Source: Flavobacterium zepuense
GTDB lineage: Bacteria > Bacteroidota > Bacteroidia > Flavobacteriales > Flavobacteriaceae
Length of the DNA: 64,000 bases
Direction: 5' to 3'
Assembly: GCF_007097145.1 (NCBI RefSeq)
Contig: NZ_VJVZ01000002.1
Span: forward strand, 248,001-312,000
Positions 17,402-26,404 of the stretch are shown here, piece after piece (the stretch's first letter is position 1; each line of letters starts with the position of its first letter). The notes under the pieces were generated by a model. It was not told the DNA's origin. It saw nothing but the letters and a program-made list of their open reading frames with translations, and searched no databases. Both the position numbers and the translations under genes were made by a program.

Positions 17402-17520
17402 CGTAATCTTTATATTGCTTATTTGTAATGCATTAAAATATATCTTTTGCTTTAAGATAAAGTTAAGGACATTAATGGCTGTAATAGTTTTCGTAATTTT
17501 ATACCAAACAAAACTACAAA

Positions 17521-18423
17521 ATGCCCCACGATCACGCACACAGCCATGGCCACGACCATGCCCATAATATGTCGGCCAAAAATATAAAGGTGGCCTTTTT
17601 TCTCAATCTGGGCTTTACGGTGCTGGAAGTTGTGGGTGGGTTTTATGTAAACAGCGTCTCCATACTTTCAGATGCGCTTCACGACCTTGGCGACAGCCTT
17701 TCACTAGGTATATCGTGGTACCTGCACAACCATTCTAAAAAAGGGGCTGATAGCAAGTTTACATTCGGCTACAGCCGGTTCTCACTGCTTGGCGCATTAA
17801 TAAATAGTGTTATACTAATTACAGGTTCCTGCTTTGTGGTATATGAGGCTGTTAACCGCCTTATGCACCCTGAACACGCTGATGCCAGGGGAATGCTTGC
17901 CTTTGCCATTGTTGGTATACTTGTAAACGGTTATGCGGCTTTTAGGTTAAGTGGTGGAACCTCTATGAATGAAAAGGTTGTGAGCTGGCATTTAATAGAA
18001 GATGTACTGGGCTGGGCAGCGGTGCTTATAGCATCAATAGTAATGATGTATACCGATGCGCCCTGGCTGGATCCTGCATTATCATTAGGCATAACCTTAT
18101 TTATTCTTTACAATGTAATAGGCAGGCTAAAAGAAACCATGGTAATCCTCCTGCAGGGCACTCCCGCTGATATTGATATCGATGAAATAAGAAACAAAAT
18201 ACTACAGGTACCACATGTAACCGCTATGCACCATGTAAATGTATGGTCCTTAGAGGGTGAGCACCACGTATATACTGCCCATGTACAAACGGTGGGTATA
18301 GATACCTTTCCGGAAGTTATGCAAATAAAGCGGGCTGTAAAAGATATCCTTAAGCAATACCCGTTTACGCACTACACCATTGAGATAGAACTGGAAGGGG
18401 AAACCTGTGAGCATTTAAAGTAG
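17521..18423 (+). CDS. Cation diffusion facilitator (Zn/Co/Cd exporter, CzcD/ZitB type)
   Basis: A 300-residue inner-membrane metal/proton antiporter. The N-terminus is a His-rich metal-binding stretch (HDHAHSHGHDHAH). Metal-site motifs are visible in helix 2 (SDALHDLGDSLS) and helix 5 (SWHLIEDVLGW), the HxxxD pattern of zinc-selective CDF proteins. Six membrane helices are followed by a cytoplasmic ferredoxin-like domain (ALHHVNVW-like MHHVNVWSLEGEHHVYTAHV). Length and architecture are typical. Zn2+ is the likeliest substrate, with Co2+ or Cd2+ possible. No metal-responsive regulator is adjacent. Confidence 0.93.
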   Translation: MPHDHAHSHGHDHAHNMSAKNIKVAFFLNLGFTVLEVVGGFYVNSVSILSDALHDLGDSLSLGISWYLHNHSKKGADSKFTFGYSRFSLLGALINSVILITGSCFVVYEAVNRLMHPEHADARGMLAFAIVGILVNGYAAFRLSGGTSMNEKVVSWHLIEDVLGWAAVLIASIVMMYTDAPWLDPALSLGITLFILYNVIGRLKETMVILLQGTPADIDIDEIRNKILQVPHVTAMHHVNVWSLEGEHHVYTAHVQTVGIDTFPEVMQIKRAVKDILKQYPFTHYTIEIELEGETCEHLK

Positions 18424-18527
18424 TAGGCTCTATACTCTTTATGGCATATATCTTCTTACCAAAACAATAACAACTGTTTAAGTAAAATAACGGGCACATT
18501 TTCATACATTTAAGTAAACAAAATTGT

Positions 18528-19952
18528 ATGAAAATCCTTGTAACTGGCACTACGGGCTATATTGGCAAACGGCTCATTCCGTTTTTAATAGAGGCGGGGC
18601 ACGAACTCGTATGCTGTGTTAGAGATGCCGGCCGTGCCCCGGAACGTTTTAAAAAAGAACCCAAAATCACTTTTGTTGAGGTCGACTTCCTTAAATACGA
18701 TCCATCTATCACTGTTCCTAAAGATATCGAATGTGCGTATTACCTTATGCACTCCATGTCATCTTCCGGCGATTTTGATACAATGGAACTGGAATGTGCT
18801 GAGAATTTTAAAAAATACGTAGCCGATACTAATATAGAGCAGGTTATTTACCTTAGCGGAATTATTAACGAGCAGGAACTATCCAAGCACCTTAACTCGC
18901 GAAAACAGGTGGAAGAAGCATTGCAATCGGGTCAGTATGCTATGACCACTTTTAGGGCCGGTATAATTGTGGGCAGTGGCAGTGCTTCGTTTGAGATTAT
19001 CCGCGACCTGGTAGAAAAGCTTCCGGTAATGATTACCCCAAAATGGCTTAACACTAAGGCACAGCCCATTGCCATACGCGATGTCTTAGCCTACCTTTCT
19101 AAAGCGGCTGGCGATAAAAGGCTTTACAATAACAACTACGATATTTATGGTCCAGATGTGCTTACCTACAAGGAAATGCTCCTGCGGTTCGCAAAAATAC
19201 GCAGGTTAAAACGCCGTATAATTACCCTGCCGATAATGACACCCAAACTATCGTCGTATTGGTTATACTTTGTAACATCTACCTCTTACAGGCTGGCAGC
19301 ATCTTTAGTAGACAGTATGAAGGTTGAGGTGGTAGGCAGGCCCAATAATTTGCAGGAAATGCTCAACGTACATCCTATAAGCTATGAAGAGGCTGTAAAA
19401 AAGGCTTTTGATATTATGGAGCACGACGGTAGCCCCTCAAGCTGGAAAGATAGTGGTGTGAGCAGCCGCTTTGGTAAAAAATTATCGGCATACATAACCA
19501 TTCCTAAATTCGGAATTGTTGAGGATAAAAAAGAGCGAACTATTAAGGATGAAGAAGCGGTTCTTAACAAAATATGGGCCCTTGGCGGGCAAACCGGCTG
19601 GTACTATGGTAACTCTTTATGGAAAGCCCGTGGTTTTATAGATAAGATTTTTGGCGGAACGGGATTAAGACGTGGACGCACCCACCCTACTAACATACAG
19701 GCCGGTGATGCGCTCGACTTTTGGCGTGTGGTACTTGCCGACAGGAAAGAAAAACGCCTGCTGCTGTATGCCGAGATGAAACTACCCGGCGAGGCATGGC
19801 TTGAATTTAAGATAGATAAAGATAAACTTTACCAACGAGCAGTCTTTAGGCCTAAAGGCCTGTTGGGAAGATTATACTGGTATAGTGTTTTACCGTTTCA
19901 TTATTTCGTTTTTAACGGACTTATTGACAGCCTGGTTAAAACTGCAAAATAA
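18528..19952 (+). CDS. NAD(P)-binding SDR protein with DUF2867 domain
   Basis: A 474-residue protein with an N-terminal Rossmann fold (VTGTTGYIGKRLIPFL at residue ~5, a TGxxGxxG dinucleotide motif) of the atypical SDR/NmrA-like kind, and a C-terminal DUF2867 domain (~335-470, GWYYGNSLWKARGFIDKI, DALDFWRVV). This two-domain form is widespread and generally annotated as an NAD-dependent epimerase/dehydratase of unknown substrate. A stand-alone gene: its terminator is shared with the convergent tRNA-Gly. Confidence 0.85.
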   Translation: MKILVTGTTGYIGKRLIPFLIEAGHELVCCVRDAGRAPERFKKEPKITFVEVDFLKYDPSITVPKDIECAYYLMHSMSSSGDFDTMELECAENFKKYVADTNIEQVIYLSGIINEQELSKHLNSRKQVEEALQSGQYAMTTFRAGIIVGSGSASFEIIRDLVEKLPVMITPKWLNTKAQPIAIRDVLAYLSKAAGDKRLYNNNYDIYGPDVLTYKEMLLRFAKIRRLKRRIITLPIMTPKLSSYWLYFVTSTSYRLAASLVDSMKVEVVGRPNNLQEMLNVHPISYEEAVKKAFDIMEHDGSPSSWKDSGVSSRFGKKLSAYITIPKFGIVEDKKERTIKDEEAVLNKIWALGGQTGWYYGNSLWKARGFIDKIFGGTGLRRGRTHPTNIQAGDALDFWRVVLADRKEKRLLLYAEMKLPGEAWLEFKIDKDKLYQRAVFRPKGLLGRLYWYSVLPFHYFVFNGLIDSLVKTAK

Positions 19953-19973
19953 TTCAACAACCCATATAAATTA

Positions 19974-20005
19974 AAAAAGCCCTCAACTTTCGTTAAGGGC
20001 TTTTT
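19974..20005. terminator. Bidirectional terminator between the SDR gene and tRNA-Gly
   Basis: GCCCTCAAC and GTTAAGGGC form a 9-bp stem with one mismatch, flanked by A-run and T-run, so it serves both converging transcripts. Confidence 0.8.
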
Positions 20006-20009
20006 GCAG

Positions 20010-20082
<73 letters not shown>

Positions 20083-20093
20083 ATTTGTGGGTG

Positions 20094-20101
20094 CAAATAT
20101 A
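20094..20101 (-). promoter_or_regulatory. -7 element TATATTTG for tRNA-Gly(TCC)
   Basis: On the minus strand TATATTTG lies 11 bases upstream of the mature tRNA 5' end, followed by CACCC as in the tRNA-Gly promoter near 56990. Confidence 0.5.
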
Positions 20102-20210
20102 CATAATAACTTTTCTTAGATGCAAACTTTTTTTCAAAAACTTTTAACCCCGTGCCGCTTTATCATTTAAGATATTTAGCCTTAATTTGTTACCCTAAAA
20201 TAAATTTTAC

Positions 20211-20648
20211 ATGCCCGTTATTAAACAAATTACCTCGCAACAAACATTTGTGGTACGCCAACCTGTGCTGCGCCCCGGTAAAGCACTGGACACCTGCATT
20301 TTTGATGGCGATGACCTGCCTGCTACCATACATTTTGGTGTTTTTGAAGAGGAAGGCCTGCTTGGCGTAATTTCGGTTTTTAAAGCCAGTCATGATTTTT
20401 TTACAGAAGCCGATCAGTATCAGATACGTGGCATGGCGGTGTTAGAAAACCAGCAGAAAAAAGGCCTGGGCGACCTGTTGGTGCAGGCAGCAGAACAATA
20501 CATATCACAACAAAATGGTAAAAAAATATGGTTCAACGCCCGCGAAATAGCTGTGGGCTTCTACAAAAAAATGGGCTATGCCGTTACAGGCGAACCATTT
20601 ACCATTGGCGATATCGGCATTCATTATGTTATGCATAAAACGTTGTAA
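20211..20648 (+). CDS. GNAT family N-acetyltransferase
   Basis: A 145-residue acetyl-CoA-dependent acyltransferase. The CoA pyrophosphate-binding motif appears as MAVLENQQKKGLGDLLVQAAE (Q/RxxGxG/A), followed by IWFNAREIAVGFYKKMGYAVTG, the usual beta5-alpha4 region of small GNATs. It is monocistronic, next to tRNA-Gly. Substrate cannot be assigned. Confidence 0.88.
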   Translation: MPVIKQITSQQTFVVRQPVLRPGKALDTCIFDGDDLPATIHFGVFEEEGLLGVISVFKASHDFFTEADQYQIRGMAVLENQQKKGLGDLLVQAAEQYISQQNGKKIWFNAREIAVGFYKKMGYAVTGEPFTIGDIGIHYVMHKTL

Positions 20649-20719
20649 TTTAACCTAATCCCAACAAAAAATTACATTTTTCGCAATACATTTTCCGCCT
20701 TCAGTTTTGTAACTTTATT

Positions 20720-20815
20720 ATGAATTTTGAAGGTGGCTATACCACGATCCGGCAATTCATTCCTGCTCGCGGAGCACTAATCCTGGACCGGATATTTCTT
20801 ACCCCCGTTTGGTAA
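20720..20815 (+). CDS. Candidate 31-codon leader ORF upstream of the L,D-transpeptidase gene
   Basis: ATG at 20720 opens a 31-residue frame (begins MNFEGGYTTIRQFIPARG, ends TPVW) that stops at 20813-20815, 50 bases before the transpeptidase ATG. The -7-like TAACTTTA (20710-20717) is two bases before the ATG. The reading frame shows no clear family. It could instead be untranslated leader RNA: arms ATCCGG (20747-20752) and CCGGAT (20788-20793), and the GCTC/GAGC hairpin, all fall within it. Speculative. Confidence 0.25.
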   Translation: MNFEGGYTTIRQFIPARGALILDRIFLTPVW

Positions 20816-20831
20816 GGCTTGGTGGCAAGCC
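20816..20831 (+). promoter_or_regulatory. Leader hairpin before the L,D-transpeptidase gene
   Basis: GGCTTG (20816-20821) and CAAGCC (20826-20831) form a 6-bp stem immediately after the stop codon of the 31-codon frame. There is no T-run, so it is not a simple terminator. Confidence 0.35.
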
Positions 20832-20865
20832 ATTTACAGCATTCGTTTAACCAAAACAAAACAAT

Positions 20866-22458
20866 ATGCTTAAGGCCGCCACCATAGTATTACTGCTGCT
20901 TTTATTATTCCCCGCCTGTAAAAACGCACAGCGTGGTAATGATAATGTAATTGCACGCCCGGTAAATACCGCACACTTAAAAAACACCCCATTACCTATA
21001 GATGCTTCACTATTAGAAGAAGCCCCTAAAAATGTTCAGGCCTTTTATGCCGCTAACGGTACTACTACATTGTGGACTGACAAGGCTGATCGCCTTGCCC
21101 TTCAGGAAGCTATAAATGACATTGTAACTGATGGCCTTATGCCATCTGACTATAATATTGCCTATTTAAAAGAATTCGAAGCCCTTACCGCCATAAGCGA
21201 AGAAGAGTGCATGCGCTACGACATCCTTATGACAGAGTCGTTCGGTAAGCTGGCATCACATCTTTTTAAAGGAAAGCTAAAACCGTCGGGCGTATATTAT
21301 GACTGGGCACTTTCTCCGAAAAAGATAGAGGTAAATACTTTACTTACCGAAGCCCTTAAAGACCACAGCATTAAAGAAGTTGTAGCACGTTGCAGGCCGC
21401 GCCATGTCATTTATGGAAGCCTTCGCGAGAGCCTCGCCTATCTAAACAACTTACCGGATGACAAGGATATCCCTCAAATAAAAATCACAAAATCGGTCAC
21501 GCTTAATGATTCTACTGCAACCGTTGGCATCATAAAACAACGCCTTGCCTACTGGGGCGATCTGGATGCATCTGCTTCAGCAGGAACTATTTATGACAAG
21601 GCAACCTCTAAAGCGGTTAAAAAATTTCAGGAAAGGCATGGCATCGTTGCAGATGGCTCTGTTAACAACCGCACAGCCGACGCCCTTAACTTTAGCCGAA
21701 ATGCCCGCAAAGAGCAGGTAATTGCCAATTTAGAGCGTTGGAGGTGGTTTCCGTACGACTTTGGCGAAAAAGCAATCGTAGTAAACATTCCTAACTACCG
21801 CCTTGCCGTGGTGGAAAACAATAAAGACACCGTAGCCACTTACAATGTGGTGGTTGGTAAGGCCGACAGGAGGAGCCCTGTATTGCATTCGGTACTCAGC
21901 GGGCTGGTCCTTAACCCAACCTGGACGGTGCCACCAACTTATTTAAGGAAAGACTTAACCCCGGCCGCTATTAAAGACACAGCGCATTTTGCCCATCTAA
22001 ATATGAAAATTTACAGGGGGGATAAAGAAATACCCGTTGCCGAATGGGATTCGCTTAAACCCGACCATTATGTGTATGTGCAAAGCCCGGGAAGCCATAA
22101 TTCGCTTGGGCAGATTAAGTTTAATTTCAGGAATGGGTTTAGCGTTTACCTGCATGACACCAACCACCGCGAATATTTTAAAAAGCCGTACCGTGCGCTT
22201 AGCTCAGGCTGTGTGCGTGTGCAGGATCCTTTAAAACTTGCAGGTTATGTGCTGGATAAAGAAGATGCCGGGTGGACAAAAGAAAAACTGGACGAATTGC
22301 TTGCCACTACCGACACACAGAATGTGGGACTAAAAAAAACCACCCATGTGCACCAGTTGTACTGGACCGCATGGATGGATAAAGGCGGGCTGCAATTTAG
22401 AAATGACATTTACAGCCTCGACAAAATGTTGTATGATAAATTAAGAAGCCAACGCTGA
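20866..22458 (+). CDS. L,D-transpeptidase with peptidoglycan-binding domain (YcbB/LdtD-like)
   Basis: A 530-residue periplasmic enzyme that makes 3-3 peptidoglycan cross-links or attaches proteins to the wall. A hydrophobic leader ends in LFPACKN, a possible but atypical lipobox. A scaffold domain is followed by a PG_binding_1 module (~225-275, VGIIKQRLAYWGDL, VKKFQERHGIVADGSVNNRT) and the YkuD catalytic domain (~300-470) with HDTNHREYF and the catalytic SSGCVRVQDP. The large size and inserted lid match the E. coli YcbB/LdtD group. Its 3' end overlaps the convergent YkuD_2-type gene by 18 bases. Confidence 0.9.
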   Translation: MLKAATIVLLLLLLFPACKNAQRGNDNVIARPVNTAHLKNTPLPIDASLLEEAPKNVQAFYAANGTTTLWTDKADRLALQEAINDIVTDGLMPSDYNIAYLKEFEALTAISEEECMRYDILMTESFGKLASHLFKGKLKPSGVYYDWALSPKKIEVNTLLTEALKDHSIKEVVARCRPRHVIYGSLRESLAYLNNLPDDKDIPQIKITKSVTLNDSTATVGIIKQRLAYWGDLDASASAGTIYDKATSKAVKKFQERHGIVADGSVNNRTADALNFSRNARKEQVIANLERWRWFPYDFGEKAIVVNIPNYRLAVVENNKDTVATYNVVVGKADRRSPVLHSVLSGLVLNPTWTVPPTYLRKDLTPAAIKDTAHFAHLNMKIYRGDKEIPVAEWDSLKPDHYVYVQSPGSHNSLGQIKFNFRNGFSVYLHDTNHREYFKKPYRALSSGCVRVQDPLKLAGYVLDKEDAGWTKEKLDELLATTDTQNVGLKKTTHVHQLYWTAWMDKGGLQFRNDIYSLDKMLYDKLRSQR

Positions 22459-23139
22459 TTTGGCAAAATATTTTTGTGTAGGGTGATAAATAAAAAGGCA
22501 CGATCTGTCCTTTATCAAATCAATAACCTCTTTAGTTAAGTTAGTTGGCAAGGCAGGGCAACCCTGGCTTCTGCCAAGCCTGTGGTGCATTTGTATAAAG
22601 TTTTCGCTAACATAGTCGGCGGCATGTACTACCACTCCCCTGCTGCGCGCATTGCTGTTTATTCCCTGCTCTAAACCATCAAGGCGAAGCGACTGGCCAT
22701 GCTTGCCATTATAAATTTCGCCGGTAGCATAAAAGCCAAGGCTGCTTTGGTTAGAAGAGTTATCGTTGCTAAAGGCATTGGCAAACTCATCACCACTATT
22801 GCGGCCGTGCGCCACAAGTGTATTGTATAATACGGTTTGTGTAGCCATATCTATAATCCAAAGTCTTTTTGTATTAGATGACTGACTAAAATCAATAACC
22901 GTTAAAAGGTCTTTTTTAATTTTGCCCTGTGCTTTAAGTGCTTTAAAACCTTTCATGGCTTTAGTAAAGCACGCAAATGCCGGCATGGTTGCAGAATGTG
23001 ATTTAATTGTGTTGTAAACAGATTCTGTTTCGGTCATGGCATTGGTTTCGTTAGAAGCCATTGCTTTTGTGTTTTTTGGTGTTGTAGTGGTAAATGAAAA
23101 GAACAAAAATAAAATTGATGTAAAAAAATTGTAACCCAT
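22441..23139 (-). CDS. Murein L,D-transpeptidase catalytic domain protein (YkuD_2 type)
   Basis: A 232-residue exported protein. The N-terminal hydrophobic segment (residues ~1-20) is a signal peptide. The catalytic domain (~65-225) carries VVVHAADYV and the active-site region LGRSQGCPALP with nucleophile Cys. It belongs to the short 'murein L,D-transpeptidase catalytic domain' family, distinct from YcbB, and is common in Bacteroidota. Convergent and overlapping by 18 bases with the YcbB-like gene, so one locus carries two unrelated-length L,D-transpeptidases. Confidence 0.87.
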   Translation of the reverse strand: MGYNFFTSILFLFFSFTTTTPKNTKAMASNETNAMTETESVYNTIKSHSATMPAFACFTKAMKGFKALKAQGKIKKDLLTVIDFSQSSNTKRLWIIDMATQTVLYNTLVAHGRNSGDEFANAFSNDNSSNQSSLGFYATGEIYNGKHGQSLRLDGLEQGINSNARSRGVVVHAADYVSENFIQMHHRLGRSQGCPALPTNLTKEVIDLIKDRSCLFIYHPTQKYFAKSALAS

Positions 23140-23464
23140 AATAATCTTGTAGTTGTGTGTTTAACCTGGTTGCTAAATAAGTTAATAAAACCTTAAAATC
23201 CAAAAGCAACTGTGTTAAAATCAAATATTTAACATTTTCATTTGGCAGGGATGCATACCTGTGCCGTTCTCACTTCATTATTTGTATAACGGGCTAAAAA
23301 AGAATGTTATTGCCTTTGGGTGTAATTTTTAACTAAAAAAATTAAAAGGCCGCGTTAACTTAACCCTAATAAAACACGAAATCTACCTATTTTATAGTAA
23401 CTTTATCGCTTGTTTCGGCTTATATTAAGCAGAAACTATGCCAAAACGTTATAATTAATTGAAA
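23140..23464. other. Divergent intergenic region between YkuD_2 gene and gpmI
   Basis: 325 bases, AT-rich, with no ORF of note. The -7-like TAACTTTA near 23398-23405 is the best candidate for the gpmI promoter. I see no clear repeat or RNA structure. Confidence 0.4.
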
Positions 23465-24985
23465 ATGAATAAAAAAGTTATCCTGATGATACTGGATGGC
23501 TGGGGAAAATCGCCCGACCCAAAAGTATCGGCTATAGACAATGCCAACGTTCCGTTTATAAATAGTTTGTATAAAGATTATCCAAGCGCACAGCTGCGCA
23601 CCGATGGCCTTAACGTAGGCCTACCTGAAGGGCAAATGGGAAACAGTGAGGTTGGCCACATGAACCTGGGTGCCGGGCGCATTGTGTACCAGGACCTTGT
23701 AAAAATCAACCTTGCCGTACAGGACAAAACCCTGGAAAAAGAACCTGCCCTTGTAGCCGCTTTTAATTACGCTAAACAAAACAACAAAAAAGTGCATCTG
23801 CTTGGCCTTGTATCTAATGGTGGTGTGCACTCGCACATAGACCACCTTAAAGGGTTGGTTGATGCCACTAAAGATGCCGGTGTAAGCAACGTTTTCATCC
23901 ATGCGTTTACCGATGGGCGCGACGTTGACCCTAAATCGGGTGTTGGGTTTATATCCGACCTTGAAAACCACCTGAAAAATACCGATGCTAAACTGGCAAC
24001 TATTGTAGGCCGTTACTATGCAATGGACCGCGATAAGCGCTGGGAGCGTGTTAAACTCGCGTACGACCTTTTGGTTAACGGCGAAGGCACACCAAGCACT
24101 AATGCTGTAGACAGCATTCAGGATGCGTATAAAGAAGGCATTACCGATGAGTTCATAAAACCTATTGTAATGACCGAAGACGGCACAACGCCGCTTGCTA
24201 AAATTGAAGAAGATGATGTGGTTATCTTTTTTAACTTCCGTACTGATCGCGGCCGTGAGTTAACCGAAGTGTTATCGCAATTTGACGTTCATGAGCAAAA
24301 CATGCACAAGCTTAAGCTGTACTTTGTTACGCTTACAAATTATGATGACACCTTTAAAGACATCCATGTTGTTTACGATAAAGACAATTTAACCGAAACC
24401 CTTGGCGAGGTGGTATCTAAAGCCGGTAAAAAGCAAATTCGTATTGCAGAGACTGAAAAGTACCCGCACGTTACGTTCTTCTTTTCAGGTGGCCGTGAGG
24501 AACCTTTTGAAGGTGAAACCCGCCTGCTTCGCAATTCGCCTAAGGTTGCTACGTACGACCTTCAGCCGGAAATGAGTGCTTTTGAACTTAAAGATGCTTT
24601 AGTACCGGAACTTGAAAAAGGCAAGGTAGATTTTGTATGCCTTAACTTTGCCAACGGCGATATGGTAGGCCATACCGGTGTTTTTGAAGCTGCTATTAAA
24701 GCCTGCGAAGCAGTAGATGCCTGCGTTAAAGAGGTTATAACCGCCGCCCTGGCAAATGATTACACCACTATAGTAATTGCCGACCACGGTAACTGCGAAA
24801 CCATGATAAATCCTGACGGTAGCCCTAACACGGCCCACACTACGAATCCGGTGCCTATTATCCTGGTAGATAAAGAACTTAAACATGTTAAAGATGGCGT
24901 ACTTGGCGATATTGCTCCTACCATCTTAGAGCTTATGGGCATTGCCCAACCGGAAGCCATGACAAGGCATTCGTTGGTATCATAA
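23465..24985 (+). CDS. gpmI: 2,3-bisphosphoglycerate-independent phosphoglycerate mutase
   Basis: Glycolytic/gluconeogenic enzyme that interconverts 3- and 2-phosphoglycerate with two Mn2+. Of alkaline phosphatase superfamily fold: the N-terminal metal site is VILMILDGWG, the catalytic Ser is in MGNSEVGHMNLGAGR, further ligands lie in VHSHIDHL, HAFTDGRD, ANGDMVGHTG and IADHGNCE, then AHTTNPVPI. 506 residues is normal. ATG at 23465 is chosen over the TTG two codons upstream. Own terminator downstream. Confidence 0.97.
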   Translation: MNKKVILMILDGWGKSPDPKVSAIDNANVPFINSLYKDYPSAQLRTDGLNVGLPEGQMGNSEVGHMNLGAGRIVYQDLVKINLAVQDKTLEKEPALVAAFNYAKQNNKKVHLLGLVSNGGVHSHIDHLKGLVDATKDAGVSNVFIHAFTDGRDVDPKSGVGFISDLENHLKNTDAKLATIVGRYYAMDRDKRWERVKLAYDLLVNGEGTPSTNAVDSIQDAYKEGITDEFIKPIVMTEDGTTPLAKIEEDDVVIFFNFRTDRGRELTEVLSQFDVHEQNMHKLKLYFVTLTNYDDTFKDIHVVYDKDNLTETLGEVVSKAGKKQIRIAETEKYPHVTFFFSGGREEPFEGETRLLRNSPKVATYDLQPEMSAFELKDALVPELEKGKVDFVCLNFANGDMVGHTGVFEAAIKACEAVDACVKEVITAALANDYTTIVIADHGNCETMINPDGSPNTAHTTNPVPIILVDKELKHVKDGVLGDIAPTILELMGIAQPEAMTRHSLVS

Positions 24986-24986
24986 T

Positions 24987-25007
24987 CTTAGATTTTTAGA
25001 ATCTAAG
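24987..25007 (+). repeat. Short inverted repeat of dispersed-repeat type after gpmI
   Basis: CTTAGATT and AATCTAAG are perfect 8-bp arms with 5 bases between, followed by CGTCTTAGAAACCTTA. The style matches dispersed intergenic repeats in Bacteroidota. Confidence 0.35.
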
Positions 25008-25026
25008 CGTCTTAGAAACCTTAAAC

Positions 25027-25057
25027 AGCCCCATCAGTTAAATTGATGGGGCTTTTT
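25027..25057 (+). terminator. Rho-independent terminator after gpmI
   Basis: AGCCCCATCA (25027-25036) pairs with TGATGGGGCT (25044-25053), followed by T's. Confidence 0.9.
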
Positions 25058-25131
25058 TGTTACAATTACCCCACATTTACCCAATATGCAACAGCGATTA
25101 TCAGGTTTACAAATAAATGCGCATAATGTTG

Positions 25132-25139
25132 TACTTTTG
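25132..25139 (+). promoter_or_regulatory. -7 element TACTTTTG for map
   Basis: TACTTTTG is 21 bases upstream of the map ATG. The -33 region reads TTTAC, a weak match. Confidence 0.45.
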
Positions 25140-25160
25140 TACCCGAAAAATTAGACACAC

Positions 25161-25979
25161 ATGATTATTCCAAAAACACGGGAACAGATAGAGTTAATGC
25201 GCGAGAGTGCACTTATAGTTTCTAAAACCCTTGGCATGATTGCCACCGAGATAAAACCGGGCGTTACTACCCTGCAGCTGGACCGCATGGCCGAAGAGTT
25301 TATTCGCGACCATGGCGCCGTACCTGGCTTTAAAGGTTTATACGATTGCCCAAGCACTTTGCTTACCAGCGTTAACGACCAGATCGTTCACGGGCTTCCT
25401 ACCAACCGCCCTATTGAAGAAGGCGATATCGTATCGGTAGACTGTGGTGCCCTTAAAAATGAATATTATGGCGACCACGCTTATACTTTTGAAATTGGCG
25501 AAGTAGCCCCTGAAACTAAGAAACTGCTTCAGGTAACTAAAGAATCACTTTACGTGGGTATACGCGAGTTTAAAATTGGTAACCGTGTTGAAGACGTGGG
25601 CAGCGCCATACAGCGTTATACCGAAGCACATGGCTATGGTGTGGTTCGTGAGCTTGTAGGCCATGGACTGGGTAAAAAAATGCACGAAGGCCCCGAAATG
25701 CCTAATTATGGCAAGCGTGGCCGCGGTAAATTATTTGTAGAAGGCCTTGTGGTTGCTATTGAACCAATGATAAACATGGGAACTAAAAACATACGCCAGC
25801 TTAAAGACGGCTGGACGATCGTAACCCGCGATGGTAAGCCAAGCGCCCACTTTGAGCATGATGTTGCTCTTATTGATGGCAAGCCGGAACTGCTTAGTAC
25901 TTTTGCTTATGTATATAAAGCTCTTGGTATTGTGAGTGATGAAGAGAATGAATTCAGGAGGGAACCTTTAGCGGTTTAA
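25161..25979 (+). CDS. map: Type I methionine aminopeptidase
   Basis: Removes the initiator Met from new proteins. All five metal ligands are visible: Asp in VSVDCGA, Asp in YGDHAYTF, His in GHGLGKKMHEGP, Glu in VAIEPMIN, and Glu in AHFEHDVAL. 272 residues, typical of bacterial type I enzymes without an N-extension. The GxxExxY repeat unit begins 21 bases after its stop codon. Confidence 0.96.
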   Translation: MIIPKTREQIELMRESALIVSKTLGMIATEIKPGVTTLQLDRMAEEFIRDHGAVPGFKGLYDCPSTLLTSVNDQIVHGLPTNRPIEEGDIVSVDCGALKNEYYGDHAYTFEIGEVAPETKKLLQVTKESLYVGIREFKIGNRVEDVGSAIQRYTEAHGYGVVRELVGHGLGKKMHEGPEMPNYGKRGRGKLFVEGLVVAIEPMINMGTKNIRQLKDGWTIVTRDGKPSAHFEHDVALIDGKPELLSTFAYVYKALGIVSDEENEFRREPLAV

Positions 25980-26000
25980 TAACTTGAATATAGTTTTTCA

Positions 26001-26029
26001 GACACGAATTACACAAATTTTCACGAATT
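26001..26029 (+). repeat. Left inverted repeat of the GxxExxY unit
   Basis: 29 bases beginning GACACGAATTACACAAATTT, ending directly before the ATG at 26030. It matches the reverse complement of 26403-26431 at 28 of 29 positions. Confidence 0.9.
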
Positions 26030-26404
26030 ATGTCATCCATACTGTTTAAAGAAGAGGCTTTTGAAATAATCGGGCTTTGCATGGAGGTTCATTCACATTT
26101 AGGTAAAGGCCATAATGAAATTGTTTATAAAGATGCTCTTCAGTATGAATTCTTTAAAAATAATATTCCATTTGTACGTGAACAGAAATTTGAAATAATT
26201 TATAAAGATGTAATATTGCCTCATCATTATTTTGCTGATTTTATAGTTCATGATTACATCATACTGGAAGTAAAAGCAATAGAAACACTTCATAAAAGCC
26301 ATATTAAGCAAACACTGAATTATTTAGCAGCATCAAGATTAAATTTAGGGCTACTCGTAAATTTTGGAGAAGATAGTTTAATTCACAAAAGGGTGATTTT
26401 ATAA
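26030..26404 (+). CDS. GxxExxY family protein (predicted PD-(D/E)XK nuclease fold), flanked by inverted repeats
   Basis: A 124-residue protein of the GxxExxY family (Pfam PDDEXK_3), scattered across bacteria with no established function. The name motif is G27-H-N-E30-I-V-Y33. The nuclease-like core is D70 in HYFADFIVHD, then E80-V-K82 in IILEVKAIE (D-x9-ExK), followed by HIKQTLNYL. The gene fills exactly the space between two 29-bp inverted repeats: the left one touches the ATG, the right one overlaps the TAA. It has no room for a separate promoter or ribosome site outside the repeat. It sits between map and a methyltransferase gene and looks like an inserted cassette. Confidence 0.88.
   Translation: MSSILFKEEAFEIIGLCMEVHSHLGKGHNEIVYKDALQYEFFKNNIPFVREQKFEIIYKDVILPHHYFADFIVHDYIILEVKAIETLHKSHIKQTLNYLAASRLNLGLLVNFGEDSLIHKRVIL

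Noticed and set aside
22441..22458. Overlap of two convergent genes as a sign of a frameshift
   Set aside because: Both proteins have complete catalytic domains and natural ends.
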